Source of the DNA: Litorilinea aerophila
Lineage (GTDB): Bacteria > Chloroflexota > Anaerolineae > Caldilineales > Caldilineaceae
Direction: 5' to 3'
Length of the DNA: 64,000 nt
NCBI RefSeq assembly: GCF_006569185.2
Contig: NZ_VIGC02000011.1
Span: 62,001-126,000, forward strand
Below, one piece after another: positions 1-9,422 of the stretch (positions are counted from its first letter, which is position 1; each line of letters starts with the position of its first letter). The translations under genes and the position numbers were made by a program. The notes beneath the pieces are model-generated. The model worked only from the letters and a program-made list of their open reading frames with translations. It did not search any database and had not been told where the DNA came from.

Positions 1-445
1 TGTGGCCACCGCTGCCGCCTCTTCAGAACATTGGAAGGAGCAGTTGCGGGCCATCGTCCGGGCCTATTTCCAGCTCCAAAGGGAACGGTGCGTCCTCATC
101 CTGGCCAGCCTGCGGGAAGCGGTGGGAATGGAGCAACAGCTCTGCCAGCTCGTCCGCCAGTACCGGAAGGAGCTGCTGAAGCCCATCGCCCAGGTCCTGG
201 AGCGGGGCATGGCCCAGGGCGAGGTGCGCCCCATCCACGTGGAGATGGCCGTGCTCAGCCTGGTCGGCATGCTCCACAGCTTCGTCCTCCACCATATGAT
301 CTTGCAGGAGCTGGAGGTGGACGAGGAAGCCATCATCGACCACACCCTGCAACTGTTTCTGTACGGAATCGCCCAAAACAGCACCTCGAACGGGACAAAC
401 CTCCCGGCATCCTCGGGCCAGTCCGTCGTTGACCAACATCCATGA
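1..445 (+). CDS. TetR/AcrR-family transcriptional regulator, C-terminal part
   Basis: This is the end of a gene that begins before the window; the first complete codon is at position 2. The visible 147 residues are almost all helical, with the amphipathic pattern of a TetR-family ligand-binding domain (for example LKPIAQVLERGMAQGEVRP, then a segment rich in L/V/H). The DNA-binding helix-turn-helix would lie upstream and cannot be seen. It sits 55 bp before an RND adaptor gene on the same strand, the usual place for a TetR repressor of an efflux pump, so local control of the pump is the likely role. The family call rests on a partial domain and context. Confidence 0.7.
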   Translation, partial: VATAAASSEHWKEQLRAIVRAYFQLQRERCVLILASLREAVGMEQQLCQLVRQYRKELLKPIAQVLERGMAQGEVRPIHVEMAVLSLVGMLHSFVLHHMILQELEVDEEAIIDHTLQLFLYGIAQNSTSNGTNLPASSGQSVVDQHP

Positions 446-500
446 TTCAATACGCCATGATACCGTGGGAGTTTCACCCAGGAGAAACCGGGACACACCT

Positions 501-1823
501 ATGACCAGCAAGAGAGAGCGTCATATTGGGGAGCTTGGCAAGCGTCAGCACGGCGCGGGCGCCAGCCGTTGGTGGATACCGAAGGCCCAGGTCCAGGGGG
601 TATGGCCCCGGGTGGTCGTCTGGGCCAGCCTGGCCCTGCTGCTGGCAGCCTGTAACCTGGGCGGCAGCCAGGCAGAGCCGACCCCGGTAGCCGTGCCCAC
701 CTACGCGCCGCCGGATGGGGTCGGCACCGGCGTGGTGGCCGAAACGGCTGCGTCGGCCCCGGCGGCCGCAGAGGCGCCGGCAGCGGCAGCCCCCGCCCGC
801 GCCGATGTCGCGCTGGGCTCTAACACCTACACCGGCGAAGTACAGGCCGAAGATCAGGTGACCGTGATGGCCGAAGTGGGCGGCCAGGTGCTGCAAGTCA
901 ACGTGGAAGTGGGCGACCGGGTCCAGGCCGGTGAGACCCTGGTCAGGATCGACAGCACCACCCTGGAAGCCCAGCGAGCCCAGGCCCTGGCCGGCCTGGA
1001 GGCGGCCCAGGCCCAACTGGACCTCCTCCTGACCAAACCGGACGAAAGTGACCTGGAGGCAGCCCGGGCTGCGGTGGCCGCCGCGGAAGCCGCCTACCAG
1101 CGGGCGGTGGAAGGCCCCACCGAGGAAGATCTCATCGTGGCCGAGACCCAACTTCGCCAGGCGGAAGCCGCGGTGAAGCGAGCCCAGGCCGCCTACAACC
1201 AGGTCTCCTGGAATCCCCTCATCGCGGCCTTGCCCGAGAGCTTGCAGTTGGAACAGGCCACCCTGAACCTGGAGGCGGCCCGGGCCCAGTACAACAAGCT
1301 GGTCAAGGGCTCCACCGCCGATGTCATCGCCGGGGCCTACGCCCAGCTGGCCCAGGCCCGGGCCACCCTGAAGCGCCTGGAGGAAGGGCCGGAAGCCGCC
1401 CAGATCCGGGCCGCCGAAGCCCAGGTCCGCCAGGCAGAGACCGCGCTCTACCTGGCCCAGCTGCAGCTGGACAAGGCCACGGTCAAGGCGCCGGTGGAGG
1501 GCGTGGTCTCCCAGGTGAATGCCACTGAAGGGGCCATGCTGGCCCCTGGCTCGCCGGTGGTCACCCTCCTCTCCCCGGCAGTCAAGGTCACCATCGCGGT
1601 GGAAGAGTTCCGCATCGCCACCGTGCAGGTGGGTCAGCCGGCTCGCATCCGCGTGGATGCCTACCCGGACCGGGTCTTTGAGGGGAAGGTGGCCATCATC
1701 GCGCCGGCCCTGGACACCACCACCCGAACCGTGCAGGTGACCATCCGCCCCACGGGGGATGCTTCCCTGCTGGTCCCCGGCATGTTCGCCACTGTAGAGC
1801 TTCTGGAAGGTGAGTCGTCATGA
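501..1823 (+). CDS. RND efflux periplasmic adaptor (HlyD/MFP family), lipoprotein
   Basis: This 440-aa protein is the membrane fusion subunit that links an RND pump to the outside. After a basic start it has a hydrophobic segment ending in LLLAAC, a lipobox, so it should be lipid-anchored. A Pro/Ala-rich linker follows, then a biotinyl-lipoyl half (VMAEVGGQVLQVNVEVGDRV), a long Ala/Gln/Glu-rich coiled-coil hairpin (about residues 150-320), the second lipoyl half (KATVKAPVEGVVSQVNATEG) and a beta-barrel. The start chosen is ATG 501; an in-frame TTG at 429 would overlap the upstream gene and has no signal-peptide logic. Its stop overlaps the permease ATG by 4 bp (ATGA), so the two are translationally coupled. 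Confidence 0.9.
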   Translation: MTSKRERHIGELGKRQHGAGASRWWIPKAQVQGVWPRVVVWASLALLLAACNLGGSQAEPTPVAVPTYAPPDGVGTGVVAETAASAPAAAEAPAAAAPARADVALGSNTYTGEVQAEDQVTVMAEVGGQVLQVNVEVGDRVQAGETLVRIDSTTLEAQRAQALAGLEAAQAQLDLLLTKPDESDLEAARAAVAAAEAAYQRAVEGPTEEDLIVAETQLRQAEAAVKRAQAAYNQVSWNPLIAALPESLQLEQATLNLEAARAQYNKLVKGSTADVIAGAYAQLAQARATLKRLEEGPEAAQIRAAEAQVRQAETALYLAQLQLDKATVKAPVEGVVSQVNATEGAMLAPGSPVVTLLSPAVKVTIAVEEFRIATVQVGQPARIRVDAYPDRVFEGKVAIIAPALDTTTRTVQVTIRPTGDASLLVPGMFATVELLEGESS

Positions 1824-4800
1824 AGCTTTGGGACATCGCCATCCGGCAGCCGGTCTTCATGACCATGATCCTGGCCGCCGGCATCGTGTTGGGAACCGTC
1901 TCCTATTTCCGGATGCCGGTGGATCTGTTTCCCAACGTCGAATTTCCTGTGGTCCTGGTCACTACCATCTACCCCGGCGCCAGCCCCGAGGAGATGGAGC
2001 AGCAGGTGACCAAGGTGCTGGAGGAAGAGCTCAGCGCCATCAGCGGCATCGACTCGGTCATCTCCCGCTCCTCCGAGGGGCTCAGCACCCTCATCCTCCA
2101 GTTCGACCTGGACCAGTCAGTGGACAAAGCCAGCCAGGAGGTGCGGGAGAAGGTCAACCTGGTACGCAACCGCCTGCCCGACGGCATCCAGGAGCCCATC
2201 ATCCGCCGCTTCAACCCATCCGACAACCCCATCCTGCTCTTCGGCGTGGCCGACCGTTCGGGCCAATACGCGCCGGTGGAGCTGCGTAAGCTGGTGGAGG
2301 ACATCATCCAGGCGCCCCTGCAGCGGGTGCCCGGGGTGGCCGCAGTGGATGTGGATGGCGGCCAGGTGCGGGAAATCAAGGTGGAGCTGGACCTGGAAGC
2401 CCTGGAGGCGCGGCGCATTGCCCCCCAGCAGGTGGTGGAAGCCCTCCGCGCCGAGAATCTGAACATCCCCGGCGGTTCCGTGGTGACCCCCCAGCAGGAA
2501 CTGGCCGTGCGCACACCCGGCAATTTCCAGACCCTGGACGAGCTGCGCAACCTGGTCATCGCCCGGCGGACCGCGCCTGTCTACCTGCGGGACGTGGCTC
2601 GAGTGGTCGATGGCTTCGAAGAGCGGGAAGTCATCACCCGGCTGAACGGCCAGGAGTCCATCGTGGTGCGGGTACGCCGGCAGAGCGGCACCAACACCAC
2701 CGCCGTGGCCAACGCCGTCAAGGAAGAGCTTCAGACCATCGCCCAGGCCAATCCCAACCTGGAGATCGTCATCGCCGGCGATGAATCCCTGCTGGTCAAG
2801 CAGTCCACCGATGGCGCCTTCGAGGACCTGATCTGGAGCTCCATCCTGGCGACCCTGGTCATCCTCTTTTTCTTCCGGGACCTGCGCAACACGGTCATTA
2901 CCATGGCCGGGCTGCCCGTGATCATGGTGGCCACCCTCTTCTTCATGGACCTGGCCGGCATCTCCCTGAACCAGGTCTCCCTGCTGGCCCTGGCCCTGGT
3001 GGTGGGCCTGGTCATCGACGACGCCATCGTGGTGCGCGAGAACATCATGCGCTGGGTGGAAAAGGGCTACAAGCCCCGGGAAGCGGCCAGCAAGGGGACG
3101 GCGGAGGTGGTGTTGCCGGTGCTGGCCACCAGCGCCACCATCCTGGCCGTTTTCTTGCCCGTGGCCTATGCCGAGGGGATCATCGGCAAATTCTTCCGGG
3201 ACTTTGGCCTGACCGTCTCCATCGCCATCGCCGTCTCCACCTTCGAGTCCCTGACCATGGCGCCCATGTTGAGCGCCTACTTCTTCCGGGCCAGCGAAAA
3301 TGTGGACCGGGAGATCGACGAGAGCCGGGGCAACGAAAGTGGCAGCGGCCTTCTGGCCCGCATCTACGGCCGCAGCCTCAACTGGGCGCTGGACCACAAG
3401 CTGATCTCCAGCCTGGTGGCTGTGGCTGTGATTGCGGTCAGCCTCTACAGCGCTCGCTTCATCGAGCAGAGCTTCCTGCCCAGCCTGGACCGGGGCCAGT
3501 TCGACGTCTCCATGGAGATGCCCCTGGGGACCTCCCTGGCCGTCACCCAGGCCGAGGCGATTAAGGTAGAAGAGATCCTGCGCAGCCATCCCGACGTGGC
3601 CGACGTCTTCACCACCATCGGCGGCACCAGCACGCCCGAACAGGCCAGCTTCTTCGTAAAAGTCAAGGATGAGGACGGCCGGAAGGTGGACACCCGGAAG
3701 GTCATCAACGACCTGCGCAGCGCCCTGGCCAACGTGCCTGGCATCTCCTTCCAGCTGGCCGACAGCGCCACCGGCGGCGACGTGATTCTGGGCGGCAAGG
3801 ACGTGATCGTGGAGATGACCGCCTACTCGGGCGATTACGGACTGCTGGCCCAGGAGGCCCGGCGGGTCGCCCAGGAGATGGCCCAGATCCCCGGCATTGT
3901 GGACATCGACGTCAGCTACAAAGAAGGACGGCCAGAGCTGCAACTGGAGATCGACCGACAGCGGGCCTCGGACCTGGGGCTGAGCACGGCCCAGATTGGC
4001 GCCACCGTGCGCACCCTGGTCAACGGGGAAGTGGCTTCCGTCTTCCGGGGCGAGGGCCCAGAGGCCGACATTCGGGTACAGCTCAGCCAGGCGGATCGGG
4101 CCAGCGTGGAAGACATCCTCAACATCGGCCTGCTCTCGCCCACGGGGCAGGTGATCCCCCTGCGCAACGTGGCCCGGGTGCAGATTGCCTCTGGCCCCAA
4201 CGAGATCGTGCGGGTGGACCGGCAGCCCACCATCAGCATCGGCGCCAACATCAGCGGCCGGGACGAGCCCAAGGCCACGGCGGATGTGGTGGCCCTGCTG
4301 GAGCGCATGGACTTCCCCACCGGCATCGAGGCGAAACTGGGCGGTGATGCCGAGGCCCAGGCGGACGCCTTCCGGAACCTGGGGCTGGCCCTGGCCCTGG
4401 CCATCATCTTCATCTACATGGTGCTGGCCAGCCAGTTCGGCAGCTTCATCCAGCCATTGCTCATCATGCTGGCCATGCCCCTGGCCGTCATCGGCGCCAT
4501 CCTGGCCCTCTCCATCAGCGGACGCCCCCTGGACCTGACCGCGTTCATCGGCTTCATCATGCTCATGGGGCTGGTGACCAAAAACTCCATCCTGTTGGTG
4601 GACTTCGCCAACCGGGAGCGGGCCCGGGGCCTGGACGCGGACACGGCCATGCGCCACGCCGGCCCGGTGCGCCTGCGCCCCATCTTGATGACCGCCCTGT
4701 CCATGATCCTGGCCATGATTCCGGTGGCTTTGGGCCTGAGCGCCGGCGGCGAGTTCCGCTCCTCCATGGCCATCGCCATCATGGGCGGCATGATCACCAG

Positions 4801-4951
4801 CACCTTCCTCACTTTGATGGTGGTGCCCATCGGCTACAGCCTGGTGGTGGGCACCCTGGATCGACTGGGGCGGCGGATTCGATCCGGTCAGGAACGGACC
4901 GAGGCCGGGCAAAGTCCGGCGGAAGGCACAGTCCAACCGGTGGGCGACTGA
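1820..4951 (+). CDS. RND multidrug efflux permease (AcrB/HAE1-like)
   Basis: This 1043-aa protein has full RND length and architecture: TM1 near residues 12-30, a large extracytoplasmic loop, TM2-6 around 340-480, a second loop and TM8-12 at the end. The family signature is visible in VVGLVIDDAIVVRENIMRW (about residues 393-411), where the paired Asp of TM4 couple transport to protons. The C-terminal half carries the matching GLVTKNSILLVDFAN motif. It exports hydrophobic or amphiphilic compounds using the proton gradient; the substrate cannot be told. It is coupled by ATGA overlap to the adaptor. No outer-membrane TolC-type gene is nearby, as expected if the organism is monoderm. Confidence 0.93.
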   Translation: MKLWDIAIRQPVFMTMILAAGIVLGTVSYFRMPVDLFPNVEFPVVLVTTIYPGASPEEMEQQVTKVLEEELSAISGIDSVISRSSEGLSTLILQFDLDQSVDKASQEVREKVNLVRNRLPDGIQEPIIRRFNPSDNPILLFGVADRSGQYAPVELRKLVEDIIQAPLQRVPGVAAVDVDGGQVREIKVELDLEALEARRIAPQQVVEALRAENLNIPGGSVVTPQQELAVRTPGNFQTLDELRNLVIARRTAPVYLRDVARVVDGFEEREVITRLNGQESIVVRVRRQSGTNTTAVANAVKEELQTIAQANPNLEIVIAGDESLLVKQSTDGAFEDLIWSSILATLVILFFFRDLRNTVITMAGLPVIMVATLFFMDLAGISLNQVSLLALALVVGLVIDDAIVVRENIMRWVEKGYKPREAASKGTAEVVLPVLATSATILAVFLPVAYAEGIIGKFFRDFGLTVSIAIAVSTFESLTMAPMLSAYFFRASENVDREIDESRGNESGSGLLARIYGRSLNWALDHKLISSLVAVAVIAVSLYSARFIEQSFLPSLDRGQFDVSMEMPLGTSLAVTQAEAIKVEEILRSHPDVADVFTTIGGTSTPEQASFFVKVKDEDGRKVDTRKVINDLRSALANVPGISFQLADSATGGDVILGGKDVIVEMTAYSGDYGLLAQEARRVAQEMAQIPGIVDIDVSYKEGRPELQLEIDRQRASDLGLSTAQIGATVRTLVNGEVASVFRGEGPEADIRVQLSQADRASVEDILNIGLLSPTGQVIPLRNVARVQIASGPNEIVRVDRQPTISIGANISGRDEPKATADVVALLERMDFPTGIEAKLGGDAEAQADAFRNLGLALALAIIFIYMVLASQFGSFIQPLLIMLAMPLAVIGAILALSISGRPLDLTAFIGFIMLMGLVTKNSILLVDFANRERARGLDADTAMRHAGPVRLRPILMTALSMILAMIPVALGLSAGGEFRSSMAIAIMGGMITSTFLTLMVVPIGYSLVVGTLDRLGRRIRSGQERTEAGQSPAEGTVQPVGD

Positions 4952-4967
4952 GGTGAAACTGATCCTG

Positions 4968-5351
4968 CACTATCTTTGCATTTTCTTTCCAGCCATAGAT
5001 TCCACAGATTACAACGCGTCTGAGGATGTTCACTCCGCCCATGGACCACCATCGCGACGCGGAGTCGGCATCCTCAGATGCCGACCCAGTCGCTGCGCAG
5101 CCGTTGCCGTCCCTGCGCCTGTCCGAATTGGGTGCAACACGTGCGTAGGGCGGGTCTCTGGCCCGCCGTGGGTGGCCGGTTCGACAGCGGGCGGGCACGG
5201 CGGCCCGCCCCTACGGGGACGGGCGCCCTTCCGGGCACCACCGTGCGGCCGGAGACCGCACCTACGACAGGAGCCGTCATCCGCGCAGATCGGACGCCAC
5301 GGATAGGTGGGGCGGCTGTGAAATCGATGGGGCGGATCTGCAAAGATAGTG
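4968..5351 (+). repeat. MITE-like element with 13-bp perfect terminal inverted repeats
   Basis: The 511 bp between the RND permease and the next gene hold no convincing gene. CACTATCTTTGCA (4968-4980) is the exact reverse complement of TGCAAAGATAGTG (5339-5351). Inside the ends the match continues imperfectly (AGATTCCACAG against CGATTTCACAG). An internal hairpin, GTCGGCATC-CTCA-GATGCCGAC, lies at 5064-5085. From about 5141 to 5219 a second GC-rich palindromic repeat starting GTAGGGCGGG and ending CCCGCCCCTAC appears to be inserted. A shorter relative occurs at 38812-38942. No transposase is encoded. Confidence 0.65.
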
Positions 5352-5376
5352 TGTACTAGAGCCCTCATTGAATCGA

Positions 5377-5385
5377 TGTTACAAT
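5377..5385 (+). promoter_or_regulatory. Extended -10 promoter for the GT-C gene
   Basis: TGTTACAAT fits the extended -10 form (TGn-TACAAT) and lies 77 bp before the glycosyltransferase start. No good -35 is seen at the usual distance. CATTGAATCGAT at 5366-5377 is exactly complementary to ATCGATTCAATG at 5454-5465, which covers the start codon. Confidence 0.45.
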
Positions 5386-5462
5386 AGGCTGGCTTGCGTC
5401 GACGCTGAGACAAGCGCCAGGGTCAACCATCCCTGAGCCCCACGAGAGAAGATATCGATTCA

Positions 5463-8342
5463 ATGAAGTGGTCTCGTCTGGATTGGATCCTACTGCTGGC
5501 AGTCACCCTCCTGGCCGCGGGCCTGCGCTTCTACCGGCTGGGCGAAGTCCCACCCGGGTTCCAGTTTGACGAAGCCTTCAACGCCATCGATGCCCGGCTG
5601 GTCCTCCAGGGGCACCGCCCCCTCTTCTTGCCGGCCAACGCGGGCCGGGAAGTGCTCTACACCTACTGGCAGGCCCTGCTGGCCAGCCTCTTTGGGCTGA
5701 ACGTCTACACCCTGCGACTGGCCTCTGCCCTGGCGGGCATTGTGGCGGTTCCGGCCACCTACCTGCTCCTGCGCACCCTGCTGCGCCAGGGCAGCCGGGC
5801 GATAGCCCTGTTCACCAGCCTGGCCCTCTGCCTGAGCCTGTGGCACATCCACTTCAGCCATTACGGCATCCGGGTCATCACCATGCCGGTCATCTTCAGC
5901 GGCCTCTTCGGCCTCTACTGGCTGGGCCACCATGGCAGCAGCCGGCGGGTGCGCCTCGCAGCCTATGGGCTGGCCGGCGTGCTGGCGGGCCTCAGCGTGT
6001 GGACCCATCCCACCGGCCGCTTTGTGCCCTTTGTGCTCATCCTCTACACCGCCTGGCTCTGGTGGCGTTCACCGGCCCACCGCCGGCTGCACCTGGACAG
6101 CCCGGTGGGTGGGTTGCTGCTCACGGGCGCGGTGGCGTTCCTGGTCTTCCTGCCCCTGGGGCTGGAATTCTACCGCCACCCGGAATTCTTCTTCGGCCAC
6201 GCCTCGGAGGTCTCGGTCTTTGCCCCCCGGGTGGGCGGCGATGCCCCCTGGCGAGTGCTGATGGGCAACTTCTTCCGGGTGCTGGGGATGTTCAGCGTGG
6301 CTGGCGACCGGGAATGGACCCACAACCTGGCCGGGCGCCCGGTCTTCGACCCGCTGATGGCCATCCCGTTCTACATCGGCCTGATCCTCTGGGCAGAGCG
6401 CCTGTGGCGGCGTCGGGGAGAAGCCGGGGATGTGGATGCCCTGGCACTGCTGGCGCTGTGGGCGGGCATCATGCTCTTCCCCTCCATCCTCAGTGAAGCC
6501 GCGCCCAACTACTCCCGTACCCTGCCCGCCCTGCCCGCGCTCTTTGTACCGGTGGGGCTGGGCCTCCACTGGCTGTGGGAACGGCGGCATCCGGTGCCCT
6601 GGCTGGGCCCTGCCCTGGTGGCCGTGATCGTGCCCGTCAGCGGTGGGCTGGCGGCCTACGACTATTTTGGCCGCTTCGCCAACAGCCCGGAAGTGTACTA
6701 CATGTACGACGCCGAGAAGCTGGATGCGCTGGCCTACCTGGCCGAGCTGACCGGCGACAACCAGGTCTACCTCTCCCAGCTTTGGGGCGACATGCACGCC
6801 ACCGTCTTCTACCTGCGGGGCAACCTGGGCATCAAATCCCTGGACACCACCGACACCCTGGTGCTGCCGCCGCCAGGCCAGGGCGCGGTCTACGCCTTTC
6901 CACCCGAGCAGAAACGCCGGGCGGAACGGCTGGCCGAAAGCTGGCCCGCGCTGCGCCTGGACGTGGTGCCAGACCGCTATGGGGAGCCCCTGCTCTACAC
7001 CCTGGCCCTCCGGCCCGAGGACGCCCAGGAATGGCCGGCCCCCTACGAGCCCACCCAGACCCACACGGCGGCGTTCCAGGGCGCGCCCACCCTGCTGGGC
7101 ATGCGGCCGGAGTCGGATGCTCCGGCCCTGCGCCTGTACTGGCGAGCCGACGAGCCCATGGGACAGAGCCTCACCTCCTTCGTCCACCTGCTGGACCAGG
7201 ACGGACACCGGGTTGCCCAGATGGACAAATTGCCGGGCAACGGCAGCTACGCCACCATCCACTGGACGCCCGGCGAACGAGTCATCGACCGCTATCCGTT
7301 GAATGTGCTGGATCTCTGCGCCGGTGGGGAAACCCTTCGGGTGCAGGTGGGTTGGTACCAGGCGGGCGTGGAGGGCGCCCTTGATGCGCAGCCCCTCCGC
7401 CGGGCCGATGCGCCGGGCCATACCGCCCTCGCCGGCCAGATGACCCTGCCCTTCATCGGCCAGCCGCCAGCCCAGATGGAGCCGCCCGTCCGCCTGGATC
7501 TGCCCTTGCGGGAGGACCTGGCGCTGGTGGGCTATGGGCTGACGGGCGAGGATCTCCAGGCCGGCGCGCCGGTCACCCTGGATCTCTACTGGCACAGCAC
7601 CCGGCCAGCCGATGCCCCGCCCCCCACCGAAGAACCCGTGACCCTCTACCTGGCACGGACAGGGCAACGGGAGGTGCTCTGGGAGGGACAGCTGGCTCCA
7701 GAGGGATATTGGGCCGCCGGCGAGGTTCTCTGCCGCCGGCTGCGGCTGCGCCTTCCCGCAGAGGCAGCGCCCGGGACCTATCGCCTGGAGGTGGATCTGA
7801 ATGAAGCCCGCTCGCCAGATCCTACGCCCCTGGCCGACCTGACCCTGGGGCCGTCCACCCGCCTGTTCCAGCCACCGGCATTGACCCTGTCCACGGAAGC
7901 CATCCTCGGCGAGCCCGACGGCAGCCACGGCCAGGCCAGGCTGCTAGGCCTGGCGACGCTGGACTGGCAGTCGCCCCAGGAGAACCCGGCCGGCGCGCCC
8001 TCGCTGGCCGTGGACCTGGTGTGGGAAGCTCGCTCGCCGTTTCCCAGCAGCTACAAGGTCTTCGTCCACCTGGTGGACCAGCACGGCCAGATCGTGGCCC
8101 AGTCGGATGCAGTGCCGGGCCCCGACTACCCTGTCACCCGGTGGCTGCCCGGGGAAGTGGTGGTGGACCGGCACATCCTGGCCGTGTCCGGGGAACTGCC
8201 GCCGGGCCGCTATCAGCTCTTTGCCGGCCTGTACGACCCGGTGAGCGCACAGCGGCTCCCGGCCTACGACGGGACGGCGCAGCGCCTGCCCGACGACCGG
8301 GTCTCCCTGGGCGAGGTGACCTGGCCGCCTGCCGCGCCGTGA
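5463..8342 (+). CDS. GT-C membrane glycosyltransferase (PMT/ArnT-like) with C-terminal beta domains
   Basis: This 959-aa protein starts with TM1 and then GFQFDEAFN, with D36/E37 at the acidic-motif position of GT39/ArnT enzymes, which transfer sugars from polyprenyl-phosphate donors on the outer membrane face. About ten further membrane segments run to roughly residue 400. The C-terminal 500 residues are soluble and contain at least two copies of a beta-rich module (LYWRADEP...FVHLLDQDGHRVAQ and VWEARSP...FVHLVDQHGQIVAQ, each followed by W-x-PGE and an IDR or VDR). A related module ends the membrane protein at 40722-42962. The acceptor is unknown. The start is ATG 5463; the ribosome site is weak. 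Confidence 0.75.
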   Translation: MKWSRLDWILLLAVTLLAAGLRFYRLGEVPPGFQFDEAFNAIDARLVLQGHRPLFLPANAGREVLYTYWQALLASLFGLNVYTLRLASALAGIVAVPATYLLLRTLLRQGSRAIALFTSLALCLSLWHIHFSHYGIRVITMPVIFSGLFGLYWLGHHGSSRRVRLAAYGLAGVLAGLSVWTHPTGRFVPFVLILYTAWLWWRSPAHRRLHLDSPVGGLLLTGAVAFLVFLPLGLEFYRHPEFFFGHASEVSVFAPRVGGDAPWRVLMGNFFRVLGMFSVAGDREWTHNLAGRPVFDPLMAIPFYIGLILWAERLWRRRGEAGDVDALALLALWAGIMLFPSILSEAAPNYSRTLPALPALFVPVGLGLHWLWERRHPVPWLGPALVAVIVPVSGGLAAYDYFGRFANSPEVYYMYDAEKLDALAYLAELTGDNQVYLSQLWGDMHATVFYLRGNLGIKSLDTTDTLVLPPPGQGAVYAFPPEQKRRAERLAESWPALRLDVVPDRYGEPLLYTLALRPEDAQEWPAPYEPTQTHTAAFQGAPTLLGMRPESDAPALRLYWRADEPMGQSLTSFVHLLDQDGHRVAQMDKLPGNGSYATIHWTPGERVIDRYPLNVLDLCAGGETLRVQVGWYQAGVEGALDAQPLRRADAPGHTALAGQMTLPFIGQPPAQMEPPVRLDLPLREDLALVGYGLTGEDLQAGAPVTLDLYWHSTRPADAPPPTEEPVTLYLARTGQREVLWEGQLAPEGYWAAGEVLCRRLRLRLPAEAAPGTYRLEVDLNEARSPDPTPLADLTLGPSTRLFQPPALTLSTEAILGEPDGSHGQARLLGLATLDWQSPQENPAGAPSLAVDLVWEARSPFPSSYKVFVHLVDQHGQIVAQSDAVPGPDYPVTRWLPGEVVVDRHILAVSGELPPGRYQLFAGLYDPVSAQRLPAYDGTAQRLPDDRVSLGEVTWPPAAP

Positions 8343-8397
8343 GGGCTTGCAACCGCAGAGAGCATCTACAGATTTTACAGGTGAATACAGGCTGACC

Positions 8398-9366
8398 ATG
8401 ACCAAACCGATCCTGTTACTGGCCCTGGAGGAGGGCCGACTTTCCGAACAGCATCTGGCCCGGCTGCGGGAACTGGCGCCGGGCTACGAAGTGATTCAGA
8501 GCCGAGACGAAACCGAGATTCGGGCCCTCATCCACCGCATCGAAATCGTGGTGGGGGACATCCCGTGGGAGCTGCTGGGCGAGGCATCCCGGCTGCGTTG
8601 GGTGCAGCTCTGGGGTGCGGGTGCGGACTGGCTCATGCGCTATCCGGAGGCGGCCCGGCATCCGTTCATCCTCACCAACGCTTCGGGTGTCCATCCTATC
8701 CCCATCAGCGAACACATCTTCGCCCTGCTCCTGGCCCTGGCCCGCCGCCTTCCCCAGGCCTTCCGGGCCCAGCAAGCCCACCGCTGGGAATCGCCCGATT
8801 GGGACGATGTCTTTGAGCTGGCGGGCAAAACCCTGGTGCTGGTGGGCGTGGGCGCCATCGGGGAGCGGACCGCGCAGGTGGCCCGGGCGCTGGGCATGGC
8901 GGTGGTGGGCGTGCGCCGGGACCCGACCCGCCCGGCGGCGGGCGTGGAGCGCATGGTTTCGCCCGACCAGCTGTTGGATGTCCTGCCGGAGGCCGACTTC
9001 GTGGTCATCACCGCGCCGTTGACGCCGGAAACCCGGGGACTCATCGGGCGGGAAGCGCTGCGGGCCATGAAGCCCACCGCCTGCATCGTTAACATTGGCC
9101 GAGGCGCCATCATCCAGGAGGAGGCCCTGATCCAGGCGTTACAGGAAGGCTGGATCAGGGGCGCAGGTCTGGATGTGGTGGCCACCGAGCCCCTGCCGGC
9201 CGACTCTCCCCTGTGGGATATGGAAAATGTGATCATCACGGCCCACTACGCGGGTAAGACGCCCTGCTACGACGAGCGGGCTTTCGCCATTTTGGAGGAC
9301 AATCTGCAGCGTTTTCTGGCCGGCCAGCCCCTGCGCAACGTGGTGGACAAGCAGGCCGGGTATTGA
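8398..9366 (+). CDS. D-2-hydroxyacid dehydrogenase family protein
   Basis: This 322-aa NAD(P)-dependent enzyme of the D-isomer 2-hydroxyacid dehydrogenase family interconverts 2-keto and D-2-hydroxy acids. The Rossmann motif is LVLVGVGAIGERTAQ (about residues 145-159). Further along are INIGRGAIIQEEAL with the substrate-binding Arg, DVVATEPLP with the catalytic Glu, and IITAHYAG with the catalytic His (usually PH, here AH). ATG 8398 gives a normal N-terminus (MTKPILLLALE); an upstream in-frame TTG at 8347 is less likely. The substrate is not evident. It is followed 56 bp later by the ADP-ribosylglycohydrolase gene. Confidence 0.88.
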   Translation: MTKPILLLALEEGRLSEQHLARLRELAPGYEVIQSRDETEIRALIHRIEIVVGDIPWELLGEASRLRWVQLWGAGADWLMRYPEAARHPFILTNASGVHPIPISEHIFALLLALARRLPQAFRAQQAHRWESPDWDDVFELAGKTLVLVGVGAIGERTAQVARALGMAVVGVRRDPTRPAAGVERMVSPDQLLDVLPEADFVVITAPLTPETRGLIGREALRAMKPTACIVNIGRGAIIQEEALIQALQEGWIRGAGLDVVATEPLPADSPLWDMENVIITAHYAGKTPCYDERAFAILEDNLQRFLAGQPLRNVVDKQAGY

Positions 9367-9422
9367 CCCGCACAGGAGCCGGATACCCCGGGGAAGGGCG
9401 GCTGCGAAAAGGAGGTCACGAT

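Noticed and set aside
2117-4936. Very long minus-strand open frame (939 codons) opposite the RND permease
   Set aside because: It is rich in His, Gln, Gly and Asp as expected from antisense reading of a GC-rich gene, and the plus-strand frame encodes a textbook RND permease.
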